A DNA stretch of 5,933 nt from NCBI GenBank assembly GCA_025356185.1, contig JANXUN010000324.1, positions 1-5,933 on the forward strand. Direction: 5' to 3'. Source of the stretch: Gemmatimonadaceae bacterium (GTDB lineage Bacteria > Gemmatimonadota > Gemmatimonadetes > Gemmatimonadales > Gemmatimonadaceae). Of the stretch, positions 1 to 3,190 are shown piece by piece. The notes beneath the pieces were generated by a model. It saw only the letters and a program-made list of their open reading frames with translations. It made no database searches and was not told where the DNA came from. Positions within the stretch are counted from its first letter, which is position 1; every line of letters starts with the position of its first letter. The position numbers and the translations under genes were made by a program.

Positions 1-161
1 CTGTATTCCGTTTGCACAATGACCTGCACATCCGATAAATCAGGCAGGGCCTCCAATCGTGTACTGCGAACGGCAAGAATTCCGCCGATGGAAGCAGCGG
101 CGGTGAAGAGAAACACGAGCAGCTTGTTGCTGACCGACCACGCGATGAATTTCTTCAGCAT
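1..161 (-). CDS. Heavy-metal efflux RND transporter, CusA/CzcA family (N-terminal fragment)
   Basis: This is the inner-membrane proton-driven pump of a tripartite heavy-metal exporter. Only the first 53 codons are present; the gene runs off the left edge, where a full-length pump of the family has about 1,000-1,050 residues. The start is ATG at 161-159, giving MLKKFIAWSVSNKLLVFLF, followed by a hydrophobic stretch at residues 14-31, the expected first transmembrane helix (TM1). Then comes LEALPDLSDVQVIVQTEY, which matches the diagnostic 'ALPDLSDVQVI' segment that follows TM1 in CusA/CzcA proteins. No clear Shine-Dalgarno precedes the ATG: the 10 bases back to the adaptor stop are almost pure G/C. 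Translation is therefore probably coupled to the adaptor gene. The metal-relaying Met or acidic residues that would separate Cu/Ag from Co/Zn/Cd pumps lie outside the window, so I give no symbol. The family call is firm; the substrate is unknown. Confidence 0.93.
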   Translation of the reverse strand, partial: MLKKFIAWSVSNKLLVFLFTAAASIGGILAVRSTRLEALPDLSDVQVIVQTEY

Positions 162-171
162 GGGGCGCGCG

Positions 172-1500
172 CTACCGTTTAGACTCGGTTGACGCCGGAA
201 CCTTTGCTTTTGGCGAAGCGGGTTTGGACGGGGCGGGTGCCACAATGCTCATACCCGGCATATTTCCCATTCCGCCAAGTTGCGAACCGAGGTTCGACTC
301 CGCATCAACCAGAAATGTCGCTGATGCAACGACCTGCTCGCCCACGCGCAGGCCGCGCAAAATCTGCACTCTCCCATCGTTCGCGACGCCAACCACGACG
401 TCGCGCGGTTCGAGCAACCCGGCGCCATTCTGCACGAATACCAGATCGCGTTGGCCTGTGGAAAGCACCGCCGACCGCGGGATATTGAGTACGTTCCCAC
501 CACGCGCGCCTTCGATGCGAATCGTCGCGTACATTCCCGGCTTGAGCGCGAGATCACCATTCGCCATCTGCACGCGCACGCGCGCCGTACGCGTTTCGGG
601 ATTGAATGTGGGATAGATGTAGGTAATGCGTCCGCTTCGCGCCACACCGGGTAGCGCCTGAAATTCCGCCTGTACGAGTTGTCCAATACGCACCGTCGAA
701 AAGTCACGTTCGAACACCTCGCCTTCCACCCAGACCACGCTCAGGTCGGCAACTTTGTAGAGCGCATCACCGGCCATGATTTTTTGCCCGCTCAGCACAT
801 TCTTTTCCACCACGACACCACTCACTGGCGCACGTAGCACAACGGTTTTCTGCACCTGGCCAGTTTGCTCAATGCGGTCAACGTCGGCGGCGGTGATGTC
901 CCAGTACAGCAATCGGCGTCGCGCCGCATCACGAAGATCGGCGGCGGAACGTTTTGCATCTGCGGGCGCGTTCGTGACGTCCTTCTCCAGTTGCACCGCG
1001 AGCAGCAACTCCTGTTCGGCAGCGACGATCATCGGAGAGTAGATCGCGAGCAGTGAATCCCCCGCGTGTACGGGTTGACCGGTGTAATTCACAAAGAGCT
1101 GTTCAATCCATCCATCCAGCTTCGGTGCAATGGTTCTGACGCGCGTTTCGTCGTAGTTGACCTGCGCAACGGTGCGGACTTCAGTCGCGAGTGGTGTCAT
1201 CACGACCGCCGTGTACGTTACGCCGATGCGGCGGGCCTGTTCGCCGGACAACATCACCGGTTGTTCGCCTTTGGCAGTGCTCGCGACGTTCGCGGTTATG
1301 ACGACAGATGGTTTGCGCGTGACCCGCCACGCTACGAAACCTGCCGCCACGAGAGTGCCCCCTATTGCAAGAGCCACTACAACTCTTGCCACTCGCGACG
1401 ACTTACGCGGGCCGAATGGAGTATCTTCGCGCGCCGCGGCGGCGGTGCGCGGCGGTACGATGACCGGCGCCGGTAACACGGTTTCGATTGGTGGAATCAT
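172..1500 (-). CDS. RND efflux periplasmic adaptor subunit (membrane fusion protein), CusB-like
   Basis: This 442-residue adaptor bridges the inner-membrane pump and the outer-membrane channel. The N-terminus is a short Pro/Ala-rich cytoplasmic segment, then one membrane anchor at about residues 38-58 (VVVALAIGGTLVAAGFVAW); there is no lipobox cysteine. The first half of the lipoyl/barrel-sandwich domain is at about 117-160, with the CusB-type signature GWIEQLFVNYTGQPV and then IYSP.IVAAEQE. A helical hairpin follows at about 160-212, the second lipoyl half at 219-252 (LRAPVSGVVVEKNVLSGQ), the beta-barrel at 255-330 (VWVEGEVFERD, YIYPTFNPETRTARVRV) and the membrane-proximal domain at 335-400. 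The C-terminus has a Met-rich GGMGNMPGM followed by a Pro/Ala/Lys tail. The N-terminal heavy-metal-binding YHS/HMBD module of some homologues is absent. The ATG overlaps the channel gene stop (ATGA). A GGAGG lies three bases upstream of the ATG. Copper/silver specificity is plausible but unproven. Confidence 0.95.
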   Translation of the reverse strand: MIPPIETVLPAPVIVPPRTAAAAREDTPFGPRKSSRVARVVVALAIGGTLVAAGFVAWRVTRKPSVVITANVASTAKGEQPVMLSGEQARRIGVTYTAVVMTPLATEVRTVAQVNYDETRVRTIAPKLDGWIEQLFVNYTGQPVHAGDSLLAIYSPMIVAAEQELLLAVQLEKDVTNAPADAKRSAADLRDAARRRLLYWDITAADVDRIEQTGQVQKTVVLRAPVSGVVVEKNVLSGQKIMAGDALYKVADLSVVWVEGEVFERDFSTVRIGQLVQAEFQALPGVARSGRITYIYPTFNPETRTARVRVQMANGDLALKPGMYATIRIEGARGGNVLNIPRSAVLSTGQRDLVFVQNGAGLLEPRDVVVGVANDGRVQILRGLRVGEQVVASATFLVDAESNLGSQLGGMGNMPGMSIVAPAPSKPASPKAKVPASTESKR

Positions 1501-2972
1501 AGACCTCCACCGCCAGGCGGTGTGGCCGCCACGCTAACGTCGAACAGCTCGTGACCAACGAGCATCTCAAGCTCTGCGAATGACTTCCCCTGTTCGGCGT
1601 CAAGCACGAACAGTTCCTGCCGATAGCGATTGACGGTCATCTGGTTGTCCAGCAGGGTCATGACGTTCACCTGACCGACCCGATATGCCGCCAATGACGA
1701 CGTCACGGCCGCCTGGGCTTGTGGCAGCACGGTGGTGCGGTACAAGACCGCGAGATTGCGTGCGCGAAGAACCATTGCGTACTGCTCAGCCACGCGTGCG
1801 CGCGTTTCGGCGCGCATCGCCTCCAGATCGGCGCTCGTCATTGCTTCCATAGCGTTCGCCTCATCGCGCATCTTGAATTGGCGACTGCGTGCAAAAATCG
1901 GCAGCGTTGCACCAATCATCAAACTTCCCATTCGATCCGGTCCCATCGCGCCACGCTGCTGGCCATACTGCACTCCAACCTGCAGATCGGGCCAAACTTC
2001 ACGTTTGGCGAGTCGTGAAGTACTTTCTGCCGCACGCAAGTCTGCCATTCCTGCGCGAATCATTGGCCGACTGTTGTCCGCAAGTGCGAGCAGCGAATCG
2101 AGCGGCAGCAGCTCACGCGGAAAGGCCGGAAGTTCCGGCGACGCCAACGTGGAATCGGGTGTGCGATTGAGGAGCCCGCTCAACATGGCGGCTGCCGCCA
2201 CCCGCATCGCACGCATGCGTACAATGTCTTCCGTCATCTTTGCAGTTTCGACACGTGCCTTGAGCACGTCGGATTGTCGGCCATCACCCACCGCGTACAT
2301 GGCTTGCGTCGTTTGCGTAATGTCTTCGAGCAAACGTCGCGTTTCCAGCGCGACCGCCAGTGAACGATCCACCTGATACAAGTCGTAGAACGCCATCGCG
2401 ACGCGACTCCGGATGTCCCACCAGATGTCGGTCGCGCGTTCGTCCGCGGCTTCTGCCTGCGCTGTCGCCACGCGCCCGGCGAGCCGGAGTTTGCCCGCAA
2501 TCGGCACCATCTGCATGAGTTGCAGTTGCGTCATGCCGATGACTTCCATTGGTGCAAGCGACGGCAGCGAGCGGTTCATCAGACCGAATTGCAATTGCGG
2601 ATCGGGCGGCCGCTTGCTGCCGGCAATTCGTGCATCGGCTGCCCGGGCAAGTGCGTGTGCTGCCGAGAGTTTCGGATTGCGCAACGCGGCGATCTGGAAC
2701 AGCGTTGCCAGTCGTAATGCAACGGGATCGCCGCGACCACCCTCCGGCAAAACTGTTCCCGGCACGCGGTGCATCACTTGCTGACCACGCAACGGCGTAA
2801 TACATGGTATCGCCAAGCACGCACCCATCACCAACGCCATACACCTGTGACGCTGAACAAGGCCGTCTCCGACGGCTGTAGTGCTAGGAACTTTCTTCGT
2901 AGTTACACCTGACTTCATTTCGTCATCCGCGGTACGGCCATAGGCAACGCCGTCGTTCGTGAGAACAACCAT
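1497..2972 (-). CDS. TolC-family outer-membrane efflux protein, CusC-like
   Basis: This protein (491 residues from the farthest ATG) should trimerise into the outer-membrane channel and periplasmic tunnel of the exporter. Two repeated OEP modules are visible. The first spans about residues 85-270 (ALRLATLFQIAALRNPKL, PDPQLQFGLMNRSLP, then MTQLQLMQMVPIAGKLRLAG and long amphipathic helices). The second spans about 290-472 (REVWPDLQVGVQYGQQ, LMIGATLPIF, then AYRVGQVNVMTLLDNQ near the end). The order before the adaptor and pump matches cus-type operons, but no cusF-like gene intervenes. The start is uncertain. A hydrophobic signal-like stretch is at residues 45-60 (MALVMGACLAIPCITP), which makes residues 1-44 an unusually long leader. 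An ATG at 2918-2916 (residue 19) has a GGA seven bases upstream and keeps the basic RHR before the hydrophobic core, so it is an attractive alternative; the ATG at 2840-2838 would lack a basic n-region. Two cysteines lie in the hydrophobic stretch, but neither sits in a good lipobox. The C-terminus is glycine-rich (PPGGGGL). Confidence 0.94.
   Translation of the reverse strand: MVVLTNDGVAYGRTADDEMKSGVTTKKVPSTTAVGDGLVQRHRCMALVMGACLAIPCITPLRGQQVMHRVPGTVLPEGGRGDPVALRLATLFQIAALRNPKLSAAHALARAADARIAGSKRPPDPQLQFGLMNRSLPSLAPMEVIGMTQLQLMQMVPIAGKLRLAGRVATAQAEAADERATDIWWDIRSRVAMAFYDLYQVDRSLAVALETRRLLEDITQTTQAMYAVGDGRQSDVLKARVETAKMTEDIVRMRAMRVAAAAMLSGLLNRTPDSTLASPELPAFPRELLPLDSLLALADNSRPMIRAGMADLRAAESTSRLAKREVWPDLQVGVQYGQQRGAMGPDRMGSLMIGATLPIFARSRQFKMRDEANAMEAMTSADLEAMRAETRARVAEQYAMVLRARNLAVLYRTTVLPQAQAAVTSSLAAYRVGQVNVMTLLDNQMTVNRYRQELFVLDAEQGKSFAELEMLVGHELFDVSVAATPPGGGGL
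1504..1508 (-). promoter_or_regulatory. Ribosome binding site of the adaptor gene, inside the channel gene
   Basis: On the minus strand GGAGG lies within the last codons of the channel gene, three bases before the adaptor ATG. The spacing is shorter than the usual 5-9. The motif is strong, and with the ATGA stop/start overlap it suggests translational coupling of the two genes. The GGAGG and the overlap are seen directly; the coupling is inferred. Confidence 0.6.
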
Positions 2973-3190
2973 GTGTGCTTCTCTTGCAGTGGAGAGTACC
3001 GGACACGACTCCAGCGTCGTCAGGTTCGGGAACTACCTAGACGCGCTGTCGGTGAAACTCGTGTTAGCGTAAATCTGAGTGCAAGGGGAAAAATGCACCC
3101 TCCGGCTTCCGAATCTGTCGGGTGAATTGCCGAACACTATTGGTGACTTTCCTGACGCTGAGTAGGACATTCCCCGACACCCGCGTCGCG
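2973..3190 (-). promoter_or_regulatory. Intergenic region between kinase and efflux operon, probable operon control region
   Basis: These 218 bases separate the kinase stop (TAA at 3193-3191) from the channel gene start. No ORF with family resemblance lies here. It is locally less GC-rich in the middle and holds related TCGG-AA-CC blocks at 3163-3177 and 3121-3133 (minus) and 3026-3039 (plus), plus an inverted repeat at 3077-3100. I see no convincing -35/-10 pair; TTGCAC at 3085-3080 (minus) resembles a -35 but lacks a well-spaced -10. No MerR-type (CueR) dyad and no CusR-type box was recognised. A strong terminator for the kinase gene is also not evident, so read-through into the efflux genes is possible. 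Confidence 0.45.
3077..3100. repeat. Inverted repeat with 7-bp arms (one wobble) and 10-base loop
   Basis: Plus strand GAGTGCA at 3077-3083 pairs with TGCACCC at 3094-3100: five perfect pairs, one G-T wobble and one further pair. The loop is AGGGGAAAAA (UUUUUCCCCU in the direction of the genes). No T-run follows the stem on the minus strand, so an intrinsic terminator is unlikely. A protein-binding dyad or a leader hairpin is possible. Confidence 0.35.

Noticed and set aside
189..1537. Several plus-strand open frames opposite the adaptor gene
   Set aside because: They are Arg/Ser/Thr-rich antisense shadows without domain motifs. The minus frame carries a full adaptor with all family signatures.
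1719..2800. Plus-strand open frames opposite the channel gene and minus-strand frames in other phases
   Set aside because: Composition is typical of out-of-phase translation of GC-rich DNA; no motif or plausible start context, and the channel protein is continuous here.
2838..2880. Frameshift in the channel gene leader
   Set aside because: The long polar leader first suggested it, but the other frames give no better signal peptide and an alternative in-frame ATG with a ribosome site explains it more simply.
3077..3100. Intrinsic terminator for the kinase gene
   Set aside because: The stem is short with a wobble, the T-run is in the loop and none follows the stem in the transcribed direction; it is also about 90 bases past the stop codon.
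2973..3190. MerR/CueR-type or CusR-type metal operator
   Set aside because: I looked for the long dyad with a 19-base spacer promoter and for the AT-rich CusR palindrome on both strands and found neither.
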